Shown here piece by piece: positions 7,809 to 16,705 of a stretch of DNA of 53,386 nucleotides; within the stretch, counting starts at the first letter, position 1; the number at the start of each line of letters is the position of its first letter. This stretch comes from Acidobacteria bacterium UBA2994 (GTDB taxonomy: Bacteria; Acidobacteriota; Vicinamibacteria; Vicinamibacterales; UBA8438), in assembly GCA_002346545.1 (NCBI GenBank), contig DEAA01000009.1:1-53386 (forward strand), in the 5' to 3' direction. The position numbers were made by a program, and so were the translations under genes. The notes below the pieces were generated by a model, which had not been told where the DNA came from, ran no database searches, and worked only from the letters and a program-made list of their open reading frames with translations.

Positions 7809-10207
7809 AGCAGATCCTCGATGACCAGTCCGGCTGACTCCAGCGCGGCGGCTCGTCTAAGGAGATCCTTTCGCTCGTCGCCAAGCGCATTCGCAGCAGC
7901 TTCTGCGTAGTCGGTCCTGACCGGAAGAACAAGGAGAGTCCGATCGCCCGGACTTGCACTCGCGCGGGCCTTAAGCAGGGTGATTAACTCGTCTCGTCGA
8001 TCCGCACTCATGAATGCACCGAACTCATCAAGACAGATCAGCCTGTTCTCGGCTTCCGAGTCTTCCTGGTCAAGTTGGACGAGTCGGGCTCGCGCGTACG
8101 CGAAGGCCTGCTGGCCGCTACTAAAGGCGTCCAGCGGCTTCTCCCTTGGTTCGCCGCCTTCTGTCCAGCTCACCGATGCCTTCAAAATGCTCACCTCTAC
8201 GTCTTCAGCCTCGGGCGAGAGGAGTTGCGTGCGAATCGCTTCTTGAGAGAAGTAGTGGCGAAAGTGCGCTTCAAACCAGGCTCTGATTTCCCCGACATAC
8301 ATCGAGGAAACGGAATCTCTGCCCCTCATTTGTTCAGCAATCGACGTCAGCGCTCGCTCGACAGCAAGCAGCTGGTTGGGGAAGTCCTCCAACCTTGTCC
8401 GGGCAGCATCAGCACGACTAGAAACTTCAGTCAACCTTGCAAGGGCGGTTTCCGAGTCATCATTCGTAGTGGGCGCGATGTTCGGCAATCCTTCGCGAAC
8501 CCAAGAGAACTCATCGGAGCCACCGATGTGGTCGCGCGCGACCAGAAGTGCCTGCTGATGCTGATCATGCTTGTGTGTCGCCTCTAGCAAGGACCTCTCG
8601 CTCTCAGCCAACCGCCCGCCGACATGCTTTGAATCGGTGCGGACCTTGTCCCACGCGGAGTCGAGATCCTCAACATCGTCTATTCCGCAGGCCTCCAACT
8701 GGTTAGCGAGATTCGCCCGAAGAACCACAGCATCCGATCCACCACCCAACAGTCCCCGCTGCTTAACGATCCGTGCTCGCTCTCCCACTAGATCCAACAC
8801 ACGTTCATCGAGTGCGTCTCGGTGACCATGAAGTGACTCAAGCTGCTCGGCCGCGCCAAGGTTCTGCGACTTCGCCAGCTCGGTGACAGTTTCAGTGTGC
8901 GTGTTCACAAGACGCCGAAACTTCTCAACCGCCTCGATGAGATTGGGGAGCTTCTGAAGATCAGACAGCCGTCTTGCCGCAAAGTTCACACGCTGCCGCA
9001 ACGGCTCAAGCTCATCCTTCTCAGGGACCTCATGCAGTTGTAGCTGACGCTCTGCAAGCGCTTGCTTCAGCCCCGAGACCGAAGGGTCCATGGCATAGCC
9101 GTCAACCAACACCTGCTCTTGCCCAAGTTCGTCCGCCTCAGCTGCGGCCAGCGGGCCAGTAAGCGAAGAAACGAGATTCAAAAGGCTCGGGATAGTGTCG
9201 GCTTTCGCTTGCTCGGCGACCACAGCGTCAAGGGTTGCCTGTGCCTCCCTAATCGCTTCCTCGATCGCGTCTGACGCAGGGTCGACTTTGAGAGCGGCCG
9301 CGGCGTCCGAGAGCTGCACGAGTGCCGCGCTCAACTTGCTGCGGTTCCGTTCCAACAGCTTTTCTGCGTTGGCGAGGTCCTTGTATTGTTCTTCACCAAG
9401 CGCGGCGGCTACAGCCAGCTTCTCAAGCTCGGAGTTGACGCCCTCTCGCTCGGTCTGCGCGGCCTCTAGGTCGGCTCTGACCGCTTCCAAGCGTTGATCG
9501 ATCTCGGGCCCCACCGAAAGAAGTTGATCAAGGTCCGCCTTGAGTTCCATTGCTCGTTCGATGTCACGGTAGCGCTGCTCTACGTCGCGCATTGCTTGAT
9601 CAGCCCGGTTCTTCGCGGCCTGAGCAAGATCGACGGCTCGTTGATCCTCGGCAAGAGTTGCTGTATCAACCTCGGAGGAAACGCTGGTGAGTTCCCGCAG
9701 AACGCTCACCGACTCATCTAGTAAACGAAACTCTGGCGCCTCAATCCGATTTCGGAGCCTCTCAACCCAACTCTTATTCGTGTCGATCTCTTCAACGAGA
9801 GTATCAACGACCCCGATGTCGCCAGAGAGTCTATGGACTCGGAGAACTTGGCGAACATCGGAAAGCGTCGCGTCGCGCCCATCTATCCGTATCGAGTTAA
9901 ACCATTCAGTTGTGATTGGGAAACTGAGGAGCTCCCAGGATCGCGTGTCAAATTCCCAGGTAATGTTCGATGCTGTTCCGATTAGTTCATCGACTTGTAT
10001 CTGCACTTGGCCAAGATTGCTACGCAAGCTGTTCCAGGACCGGTCCTGCTCGCTGTACGGGAGAGTCCCTGTGCAGATCAGCAGCAACCGGATCGCCGAG
10101 CTCTTCCCGATGCCGTTGTAACCTTCGAGTAAACTCACCTGGGAAACGTTCATTGACCGAACGACCCTGATAGGCCCAGCGTCGTCTACGTTGATTCGTA
10201 TCCTCAT
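7805..10207 (-). CDS. SMC/Rad50-like ATPase
   Basis: 800 residues. Walker A GYNGIGKS at 29-36; long heptad-rich coiled coils from roughly 160 to 640 (many ERxL/ELEK-type stretches); ABC signature region AFSSGQQAFAYARA at about 694-707; Walker B LICLDE at 723-728 followed by a D-loop-like FGAFMSADRR. This head, coiled coil, head order is that of SMC/Rad50/RecF-type ATPases, which bind DNA ends or structures. Standing next to a SIR2 effector and an unknown protein, it is likely the sensor of an ABC-three-component (Lamassu-like) defence system. It overlaps the upstream 57-aa gene (ATGA) and the downstream gene, so it is tightly coupled. The exact subfamily needs profile searches. Confidence 0.85.
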   Translation of the reverse strand: MRIRINVDDAGPIRVVRSMNVSQVSLLEGYNGIGKSSAIRLLLICTGTLPYSEQDRSWNSLRSNLGQVQIQVDELIGTASNITWEFDTRSWELLSFPITTEWFNSIRIDGRDATLSDVRQVLRVHRLSGDIGVVDTLVEEIDTNKSWVERLRNRIEAPEFRLLDESVSVLRELTSVSSEVDTATLAEDQRAVDLAQAAKNRADQAMRDVEQRYRDIERAMELKADLDQLLSVGPEIDQRLEAVRADLEAAQTEREGVNSELEKLAVAAALGEEQYKDLANAEKLLERNRSKLSAALVQLSDAAAALKVDPASDAIEEAIREAQATLDAVVAEQAKADTIPSLLNLVSSLTGPLAAAEADELGQEQVLVDGYAMDPSVSGLKQALAERQLQLHEVPEKDELEPLRQRVNFAARRLSDLQKLPNLIEAVEKFRRLVNTHTETVTELAKSQNLGAAEQLESLHGHRDALDERVLDLVGERARIVKQRGLLGGGSDAVVLRANLANQLEACGIDDVEDLDSAWDKVRTDSKHVGGRLAESERSLLEATHKHDQHQQALLVARDHIGGSDEFSWVREGLPNIAPTTNDDSETALARLTEVSSRADAARTRLEDFPNQLLAVERALTSIAEQMRGRDSVSSMYVGEIRAWFEAHFRHYFSQEAIRTQLLSPEAEDVEVSILKASVSWTEGGEPREKPLDAFSSGQQAFAYARARLVQLDQEDSEAENRLICLDEFGAFMSADRRDELITLLKARASASPGDRTLLVLPVRTDYAEAAANALGDERKDLLRRAAALESAGLVIEDLL

Positions 10208-10377
10208 TTCTCAACCCTCGTATCCTGACCGGGGGCAGTGGAACGCGGGTCGTTCATAAGCTCGAGAACAACCTGCGTCGGGGTTAGGTCTTCTCCGAGC
10301 AATAGTTTGGCGACGGTCACATCTGGCCCCTGCGCCGCCGAAAGTAGCTGGAGTACTCGTTCGGTCTCGTGTGACAT
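10204..10377 (-). CDS. 57-aa protein between methyltransferase and SMC ATPase genes
   Basis: Short gene with good translational signals: GAGGAACG before the ATG at 10375-10377, and a TGA stop overlapping the ATG of the SMC ATPase. It starts 13 bp after the methyltransferase stop. The protein (MSHETERVLQLLSAAQG... to ...RVEK) is acidic with an amphipathic Leu/Val-rich first half (VLQLLSAA, VAKLLLGEDLTPTQVVLELM) and a hydrophilic tail. No family recognised. Conserved spacing on both sides makes a spurious frame unlikely; it may be an adaptor or a regulator of the ATPase, which is inference. Confidence 0.7.
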   Translation of the reverse strand: MSHETERVLQLLSAAQGPDVTVAKLLLGEDLTPTQVVLELMNDPRSTAPGQDTRVEK

Positions 10378-10390
10378 CGTTCCTCAATCC

Positions 10391-11362
10391 TTAGCTGTGC
10401 ACTTCAGCGTCGGCCAGAATGCCGATCTCTTCGATACGCGACCGCGCGATGCCTGCAAATTTCTCTGATAACTCGAAACCGATCGCACGTCGATGTTCGC
10501 TAAGTGCAGCGACGAGCGTCGTTCCAGTTCCGCAGAACGGATCGAGCACCACTCCCCCGGGAGGACTACTGGATCGAACCCGGGGCAGCACGAGTTCCAT
10601 GGGGAACGTTGCAGAGTGTGCCGAATCCCCTCTATCTGGGCTGGCGGTCACGACATCGAGAGCGCCAGGCTCAACGCCATCCAGGTCGTAGTAGTAAGCC
10701 GGACGACCAACTTTGCTCCTCGACACGAAATGGAAAAAGTGTTCGTGGCTTAGACGGAGCCGATCGCGTTCGGGACGTGGCGCGACATGGGGCTTGCTCC
10801 AAACGAGATCGTTTCGAAGAATCCAGCCGTCCTCTTGCATGGCCAGCGCGAATCGCGCCGGCACCATCAATAGCTGTTTATCGTGAAGCACTCCGCCACT
10901 TGGGGTGCGCCGACGGCTACGCTCGCCCTTTCCAAGGCCTTGTCGCCCTTCGTCTCGGATCGAAGACCAACGTCCAAAATATGTGTCGCCCAAGTTGACC
11001 CAAAGGTTTGCATCGGGCTTCATTGCGTTCTTGATTCGCCGAAATATTTCAACGAGATGTGCCACGAACCAATCGGGGTACGGTTCTAGACCAAGTACGC
11101 CTCCATTGTCTCGGTACCACTCGTAAGGCGGGGCGCTCTTCGGATTATTTCCTGTAGCAGTCCATGCATCTAGAACGCCTTCGTTGTGATCAAGTCCGTA
11201 GGTGCGGAGTCCCCAGTACGGGGGCGAGGTCAAGACAAGATCAATGCTGGCTGACTCGATGTGGGCGCTGAGGTCCCAAGCATCACCCACGCGTAAGTCC
11301 CAGCCGACCGAAGGAGCGGCGGTTGGCGACGATGGGGTCCATGCGTCGTTGGTCAAAGTCAT
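10391..11362 (-). CDS. Beta-class DNA methyltransferase (N4-cytosine or N6-adenine)
   Basis: 323 residues. Catalytic motif IV is SPPYW (TSPPYWGLRTYG, 45-56) near the N-terminus. The AdoMet-binding motif I is DPFCGTGTT at 274-282 near the C-terminus, followed by GFELSEKFAGIARSRI. This circular order is the beta class; SPPY is commoner in N4-cytosine than in N6-adenine enzymes. No cognate restriction enzyme gene follows. Instead the gene leads, after 13 bp, into the 57-aa/SMC/unknown/SIR2 series on the same strand. It begins 3 bp after the stop of the small membrane protein, so it has no promoter space of its own. Likely marks host DNA as self for the linked system (inference). Confidence 0.88.
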   Translation of the reverse strand: MTLTNDAWTPSSPTAAPSVGWDLRVGDAWDLSAHIESASIDLVLTSPPYWGLRTYGLDHNEGVLDAWTATGNNPKSAPPYEWYRDNGGVLGLEPYPDWFVAHLVEIFRRIKNAMKPDANLWVNLGDTYFGRWSSIRDEGRQGLGKGERSRRRTPSGGVLHDKQLLMVPARFALAMQEDGWILRNDLVWSKPHVAPRPERDRLRLSHEHFFHFVSRSKVGRPAYYYDLDGVEPGALDVVTASPDRGDSAHSATFPMELVLPRVRSSSPPGGVVLDPFCGTGTTLVAALSEHRRAIGFELSEKFAGIARSRIEEIGILADAEVHS

Positions 11363-11365
11363 GAG

Positions 11366-11752
11366 TCACATCCTAGTTGAAGTGCGGCCGCAGTTCGATA
11401 GGTCCTCGACTCGACCCGCAGGCATCGCACGGATGCCACGCTGATCCGCTGCCTTCCGAATCCGGGTGCGGATGAGCAGGACCAGCGTGATCGGACCATT
11501 GAGGGTCAGCTTGATCGAGTTCCACGCGCACAGCAGCACCACGAGGTTGAGCCAGCCGGGGCCGCCGGCTTCGATGGTCGTGACGCACCAGTAGGCGGCG
11601 AGCAGATACGGGATCGCGAGGAGCATCGCGGGGACACCCCAGCGCAGGCCGCGGCGGGTGCGAGTGGCGGCGAGGAGGAGGTTGGTGGGCGCGTAGCTGA
11701 GGATGTCGCGGGTGCGGACGCTGGCCGCCCAGATGAGCCGGAACATGGGCAT
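11366..11752 (-). CDS. Small membrane protein of the ICE backbone
   Basis: 128 residues; two hydrophobic segments (about 36-58 and 67-92) with basic flanks. Proteins of this type (MFRLIWAASVRTRDILSYAP-like start) sit near relaxase genes of actinobacterial ICEs and plasmids; some are labelled permeases without support I know of. The ATG follows GGAAGG. It lies 152 bp downstream of the relaxase stop, and its own stop is 3 bp before the methyltransferase ATG. Role in transfer unknown. Confidence 0.65.
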   Translation of the reverse strand: MPMFRLIWAASVRTRDILSYAPTNLLLAATRTRRGLRWGVPAMLLAIPYLLAAYWCVTTIEAGGPGWLNLVVLLCAWNSIKLTLNGPITLVLLIRTRIRKAADQRGIRAMPAGRVEDLSNCGRTSTRM

Positions 11753-11904
11753 AGTCCTTCCAGGGGTTCGGCGACAAGAACCTGAAAGGACCGCCCGTAG
11801 CGTGCGGGGTGGTCATACCGTCGCGGGGAGCGACAGCGCCAATATAGAGGCCGCTTCGTCCTCCACTGTAGAACGGTGGCCTGACATCAGGAAGGGCACC
11901 GGGC
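11753..11904 (-). promoter_or_regulatory. Gap with possible promoter for the membrane protein/defence operon
   Basis: A TATATT box on the minus strand (11841-11846) is an unusually AT-rich spot and could be a -10 element. No convincing -35 is seen. It is the only room for a promoter between the relaxase and the methyltransferase operon. Confidence 0.3.
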
Positions 11905-14900
11905 TCACAGCGCGCGGCGGACCGGCTCTCGTTCCGGCCTACGTTGCGACTCCTCCCCCGCTCCCTGCGCGAGGCTGCGTGCCCGATCGAGCGCGGCCTT
12001 GGCGCGGGCGGCGTCGATCTTCTGCTCGTCGTCCTCGGCCGGGGCACCGAGCGGGGTGTGATCGGTGATGTCGTAGCGATCGCGGTAGGCGGCGACGGTG
12101 CGGGCCAGGCGCCGCCAGGTCGCCGCCGTCTTGGCATCCTTCGGCGGCGCGCCGAGCGCCCGCGTCCAGGACTGCTTCTCGGTGAGCGAGGCGTTGAGGA
12201 GTGCGGTGGCGCGGGTTTCGATGAGGTCGCGGCGTTCGGTGAGCGCTTGCCGGAACTCGCTGCTCATGGTGCCGGTGGCCTCGGGGATGAGGCCGGCGAT
12301 CAGGCGCGGTGCCTTCCGTGCCCGCCCGGAGCCGGCGGGTCGCGTGGTGGCTCGGGCGACGCGGTAGTGGAGGACGGCGGCGATGTCGTCGGCGTCGGTG
12401 AAGCCGCGTGCTCGCACCAGGCGCGGCAGCAACGTCTCGATGTCGTGGTGGTTGGCCTCGGCGCGGCGGAGCTCGGCGGTCAGCGCCCCGAACGCCGGGG
12501 AGGTGATCGCGTCCTCGGCCTCATCCTTGGTGAGACCGGCTGCGCGGACGAGGAGCGCCCACCTGTCGCGCTGCGCTGCGGCCGCGATCGTTTCGTACTC
12601 GGCGGCGAGCTGGCCGATGTTCGCCCAGGCGTCCTGTTCGGCGGTGATGGTCTCGTGGGCGGAGAGCTCGGCGCCGACGTGTGCGAGCACCCCGTACAGC
12701 ACCGACCTCGCGGTGGCTTCGGTGTTGTCGCCGGGGTGCGGGCCGTCGTGGGAGTCGTCGGGCTTGTCGATTGCCACGTAGGCGCGGTTCGTCTCCCGGC
12801 CTCGGGTGAGCGCGACGTACAGGTTCTCCCTGGTCATGGTCGCGTCGACCAGGACGTGCGAGGTCTGGACGGTGATGCCTTGTGCCCGGTAGGAGGTGAC
12901 GGCGTAGCCCAGGTCAAGATGCTCGGCCCCGTAGTCGGCCGGAAGCACGACCGAGGCGCCCCACTTGCGGCCCGCGCGGCGGAGGGTGAGGGAGCCGTCG
13001 CCCTGGACCTCGGTGACCGTCCACCTGTCGCCGTTGCGCACCCAGCCCCGACCGGCACGCAGCCGGCGGTCGTTGTGCCGGGTGATGACGGTATCCCCGA
13101 CCGCGACATGGGTGCCGTCGTGCAGCTCGACTTCGCGGCGGGCGACCACGGCGCCGTCGAGGATCAGGTCCGTGCGGGCGCGCCGGTTGAGCGCCTGGAC
13201 GGACTCGTTCGAGTCGGAGACCAGCACCGTCGCCCGCCCGGACTGCCGGTCGGCCCGCCACGTGGCGTAGGCGGCATTGACCATCGTCTCCGTCTCGCCG
13301 CCCTGGATGCGGTCATGGTCCAGGTAGGTGTCGATGACCTCGACGCGGCCGTGGCGCAGGCCGAGCGAGGCGGTCTTCTCCCACTCGTTCTCGAAGCGGT
13401 GTACGTCGACCAGCTCGGGGGCGTCGTCGCGGTCGTGGACGAGGAGGGAGAACGCGCCGCCGGCATCGACAGACTGGAGCTGAGCGTAGTCACCGACCAG
13501 CAGCACCTTCGCACCGGCCTCGGCGGCGAGGTGGGTGATGCGGTCCAGGGACAGGGTGCCGGCGAGGGAGGCTTCGTCCACGATGACGAGCTGGCCCTTG
13601 CGGAACGTGTCGCCGTGGACGAGGTGGTTCTGCCACCACTTCGCCGTGTTCTCGGTCTGGATGCCCAGGTCATCGGCAAGGACCTGCGCCGCGACCGCGG
13701 ACGGCGCCAGCCCGACCACGCTGTCGGCGCCGTGCTCGTGCTCCCACGCCCGCCGCAACGCCGACATGGCCGTAGTCTTCCCCGCCCCAGCCGGCCCCAC
13801 CAAAACATCGACGATGCGCCCGGAGACCGCGATCTTCGCCAGCGCGGCGGTCTGGTCATTCCCGAGGGTGTGCCCCTTCCGATCCGGGCGCACCGCGATC
13901 CGCTCGACCACCGCGAGGGGCACGGTCGGCCCGGTGGTGGTGCGGGCGCGGTCAAGGAGGCGGTCTTCGGCCGCCAGCAGGACTTCGGATGAGAACACGG
14001 TGGAGTGCTTCGGCCGGAACACCGATGTGCCGTCCGGTCGCCGGAACACCACCGGGCTCGACGCGAGTTCCGGTGGGGTCAGCCGGAGAGACGCGGCCTC
14101 GGCGGCATCCACGACCAGACCGACGACCGCCTCCCGATCCGTAGTTGAAACGAAGCGGTAGCCCATCGTCTGCCGGGCCGCCTCAGCCGTGAGGTTCCAC
14201 CGGCGCCAGGTGGATCGCTTCTCGCCCACGACATCCACGACCGACTGCCCGAGGGACGCGATCACGTCCAACGGAATGTCGTCGGCGCGCAGCAGCAACG
14301 GCGTCTCGTTCGCCGCCACGCCCCGCGCCCACGAGGTCGCATCGGTGCCGAGTAGGCGGCCGGCGCGAACCCGCCACTCGGCCGTGAGGTCGGCGAGGGA
14401 TCGCACCTGCTTGTCCGGTCTCGTGGTGAGGGTGGCTTGGGCGCGGAGCTTGATGATCGTCGCCGTCGACGGCTGACGACCATGCCGAGCCACGTACTCC
14501 GCGATGAGGCGGTTCTTCTCCGCGTCGATGTGTCGGGAGCGGGACGAGAACTCGGCCACCAGCTCCTCCGGCACCGCCGTCACCGCCCAGGCAGGGTTGC
14601 GATCACGCCCCATGTCGCGGGCCTCCCACTCCACACCGAAAGCGCGCGTGAGATGGTCGGCGAACACCGCCTCGTGCAGCTCCGAAAGTGCGACGGTCGC
14701 GGCGTGCATCGGGCGTCCATCGAGGGAGCGCCATTTGCCGTCGAGGATGGTCTGCACCTTGTTCGAGATGACGACGTGGGTGTGCAAATGTGGGTCGCCT
14801 GCGCGGGAGTCGTAGTGGTCGAACGCCGCAGCGATGAGACCGTGGACATCGACTTGTGCGACGGCTTCGTTGCGGGCGGTTGCGCCGGTGCGGGTAGCTG

Positions 14901-15453
14901 CAACCTCCCGTTCCATGAACGCAACCACCTCCGCAACCGCCGCATGATGCGCATCCGCGATCAACGCCTGGGTCCCCGCGTCCGCAACCGCCCACAACAC
15001 GCTCGCGGACTTCGGGATGCTGAACGTGAAGTCATATCCGGCGACGGCGCGCCGCGTCCCGCGCACCGCTTCCTCGGCCTCGATCTGCGCGACCGCCTCC
15101 GCGCGGCTGGCCGGCCCAAGCGTCGGATCGAGGGCGGCGGTGCGCTCTGCGACGCGCTCGGCCACGGTCTTGTACGCGGGATAGGCAAGGCCGAGGGGGT
15201 CGCCGGTGACCGGGTTCCGGCCCATCCCGACCAGGAGCTGGAGCTGGGACTCAGAGACCTGATCGCCGTCCACGATGAGCCCGCTCAATGCGGCGACGCC
15301 CGCGCCGAGCCAACGCCCCGGCGGGTTGCCCTCCTCCGCGTAGTAGCGGGTCAAAGGCGTCGATAGCGACCTGTCGCCGTCCCCGGCGGCGACAGTGCGC
15401 AGGAGGTACTTGTACCCATCACCGGCGGACATCACCCGCATCGACACTGTCAC
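11905..15453 (-). CDS. MobF (TrwC/TraA-type) relaxase-helicase
   Basis: 1182 residues. N-terminal TrwC relaxase domain: candidate nicking tyrosines Y14/Y16, and the three-histidine metal site in DPHLHTHVVISNK (H222, H224, H226). A RecD/UvrD-type helicase follows, with Walker A GPAGAGKTT near residue 553, IVDEASL, and the C-terminal VTSYRAQGITVQTSHV and YVALTRGR motifs. The C-terminal about 300 residues are helical. It nicks oriT, stays linked to the 5' end and unwinds the strand that is transferred. It is about 16 kb away from, and on the opposite strand to, the rest of the transfer genes, with cargo on both sides. The oriT is not obvious: only 53 bp separate it from the divergent Mrr-like gene. 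Confidence 0.95.
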   Translation of the reverse strand: MTVSMRVMSAGDGYKYLLRTVAAGDGDRSLSTPLTRYYAEEGNPPGRWLGAGVAALSGLIVDGDQVSESQLQLLVGMGRNPVTGDPLGLAYPAYKTVAERVAERTAALDPTLGPASRAEAVAQIEAEEAVRGTRRAVAGYDFTFSIPKSASVLWAVADAGTQALIADAHHAAVAEVVAFMEREVAATRTGATARNEAVAQVDVHGLIAAAFDHYDSRAGDPHLHTHVVISNKVQTILDGKWRSLDGRPMHAATVALSELHEAVFADHLTRAFGVEWEARDMGRDRNPAWAVTAVPEELVAEFSSRSRHIDAEKNRLIAEYVARHGRQPSTATIIKLRAQATLTTRPDKQVRSLADLTAEWRVRAGRLLGTDATSWARGVAANETPLLLRADDIPLDVIASLGQSVVDVVGEKRSTWRRWNLTAEAARQTMGYRFVSTTDREAVVGLVVDAAEAASLRLTPPELASSPVVFRRPDGTSVFRPKHSTVFSSEVLLAAEDRLLDRARTTTGPTVPLAVVERIAVRPDRKGHTLGNDQTAALAKIAVSGRIVDVLVGPAGAGKTTAMSALRRAWEHEHGADSVVGLAPSAVAAQVLADDLGIQTENTAKWWQNHLVHGDTFRKGQLVIVDEASLAGTLSLDRITHLAAEAGAKVLLVGDYAQLQSVDAGGAFSLLVHDRDDAPELVDVHRFENEWEKTASLGLRHGRVEVIDTYLDHDRIQGGETETMVNAAYATWRADRQSGRATVLVSDSNESVQALNRRARTDLILDGAVVARREVELHDGTHVAVGDTVITRHNDRRLRAGRGWVRNGDRWTVTEVQGDGSLTLRRAGRKWGASVVLPADYGAEHLDLGYAVTSYRAQGITVQTSHVLVDATMTRENLYVALTRGRETNRAYVAIDKPDDSHDGPHPGDNTEATARSVLYGVLAHVGAELSAHETITAEQDAWANIGQLAAEYETIAAAAQRDRWALLVRAAGLTKDEAEDAITSPAFGALTAELRRAEANHHDIETLLPRLVRARGFTDADDIAAVLHYRVARATTRPAGSGRARKAPRLIAGLIPEATGTMSSEFRQALTERRDLIETRATALLNASLTEKQSWTRALGAPPKDAKTAATWRRLARTVAAYRDRYDITDHTPLGAPAEDDEQKIDAARAKAALDRARSLAQGAGEESQRRPEREPVRRAL

Positions 15454-15506
15454 GCCAGGTAGGTGTTGTACGCGGCCCGGCGAACAAGAGATGAGAAACT
15501 TGCCGA

Positions 15507-16679
15507 ATGAAACTAGACGAACTGCTGCAGGTGATGGATCGCGCTGCAGCGAATCTCGTCAAGCTTCAGGCGATCTGGGATCGCGCGCAGCCGATGATCC
15601 CGTCGAGCCCACAACGCGGCACCAGTCGGGAGTACGAGGACCTTCGCCGGGCATGGACGCCTTTGCTCGCCGGTCTTCCTCCTATCGACGGGTTCGCCGT
15701 CACCGAAGAACTTCCTGACATTGACGAGGTCGGGCAATCGTTTATTGACTACTTCGAGATCGGCGAGCCTGCCTTCGCGCTTATGACTGAGCTGGAGCAG
15801 CCTGGCCACCAACTCGATGAGTACCGGTTCAGGCTCGCCCAAGCACGCCGGCGAGCAATCCACGATCGCCTGGACGATCTCACCTCCACTATCAATGTGA
15901 CACTTGGCCAGATCACCGATTCCGTTACGCGCGACTCATCAGACCGCGTGAGTGACTCAAGAACAGCGGTGGTCGAGGAGTCGATCAGCGAGATCGAGCG
16001 TCTACTCGGCGACACCATCGATCGAAAAGGACGATGGGGTGATCTTCACCGACATCTCCGATTCGGTCAGGGACACGACTGGCACGACATCGCCGAGATG
16101 GATTGGCCGTCCGTTCGAACGGACATCGAGGCTGCAAGCCTCTCCGAATCTGACCCATTGCCGGTACCAGCGATTGACCTCGGCGTCGCGGCTTCCGCAA
16201 GACCCTCGGGTGGCGCAAGCATCGGCATCACGTGGACAGTCCTGGATGACGACAAGTTCGAACGCCTGCTGTTCGATCTGTTGCGCGGCTTCCCCAGCTA
16301 TCAGAATGTGGAGTGGCTGATGAAGACGCGAGCGCCTGATCGAGGGCGCGATCTTTCCGCCGAGCGCGTCATAAGGGACGACGGCGGAACGACGCGGACA
16401 GAGCGGGTCATTCTTCAAGCGAAGCACTGGACATCGAAGTCGGTTGCTCCTGCTGACATCACGAACACACTGGCCGCGCTGCCACTGTGGGAGCCGCCGG
16501 TCATCCGAACGCTAGTTATCGCCACGAGCGGGCGATTCACCACCGATGCTGTGGCGATCGTGGAGAAGCACAACGCCGAAGGGAAACTCCCGCTCATCGA
16601 GCTCTGGCCAGACAGCCGACTAGAGACGCAATTGTCGCAACGACCAGACCTGATCGCGAGCTATGGCCTTCGCTCGTAA
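15507..16679 (+). CDS. Mrr-like restriction endonuclease
   Basis: 390 residues. The C-terminal about 140 residues form an Mrr-type PD-(D/E)xK nuclease: FERLLFDLLRG helix, then DRGRDLSAE (the metal-binding Asp) and VILQAKHW, where QAK is the hallmark of the Mrr_cat group. The N-terminal 240 residues are helical and unrecognised; they may sense a target or form a coiled coil. Mrr nucleases cut modified or foreign DNA. It starts divergently 53 bp from the relaxase and ends 26 bp from the stop of the convergent Abi_C-like gene. Likely defence cargo. No methyltransferase is adjacent. Confidence 0.8.
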   Translation: MKLDELLQVMDRAAANLVKLQAIWDRAQPMIPSSPQRGTSREYEDLRRAWTPLLAGLPPIDGFAVTEELPDIDEVGQSFIDYFEIGEPAFALMTELEQPGHQLDEYRFRLAQARRRAIHDRLDDLTSTINVTLGQITDSVTRDSSDRVSDSRTAVVEESISEIERLLGDTIDRKGRWGDLHRHLRFGQGHDWHDIAEMDWPSVRTDIEAASLSESDPLPVPAIDLGVAASARPSGGASIGITWTVLDDDKFERLLFDLLRGFPSYQNVEWLMKTRAPDRGRDLSAERVIRDDGGTTRTERVILQAKHWTSKSVAPADITNTLAALPLWEPPVIRTLVIATSGRFTTDAVAIVEKHNAEGKLPLIELWPDSRLETQLSQRPDLIASYGLRS

Positions 16680-16705
16680 GCAGTCGTCGAGATCTCCTCA
16701 CTCTG

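Noticed and set aside
11944..13992. A 682-codon plus-strand frame opposite the relaxase
   Set aside because: Gly/Val/Arg-rich shadow of a high-G+C gene. The relaxase on the other strand has clear catalytic motifs.
10391..16679. Methyltransferase and Mrr-like nuclease as one classical restriction-modification pair
   Set aside because: They lie on opposite strands with the relaxase between them, and the methyltransferase is coupled to the SMC/SIR2 genes instead.
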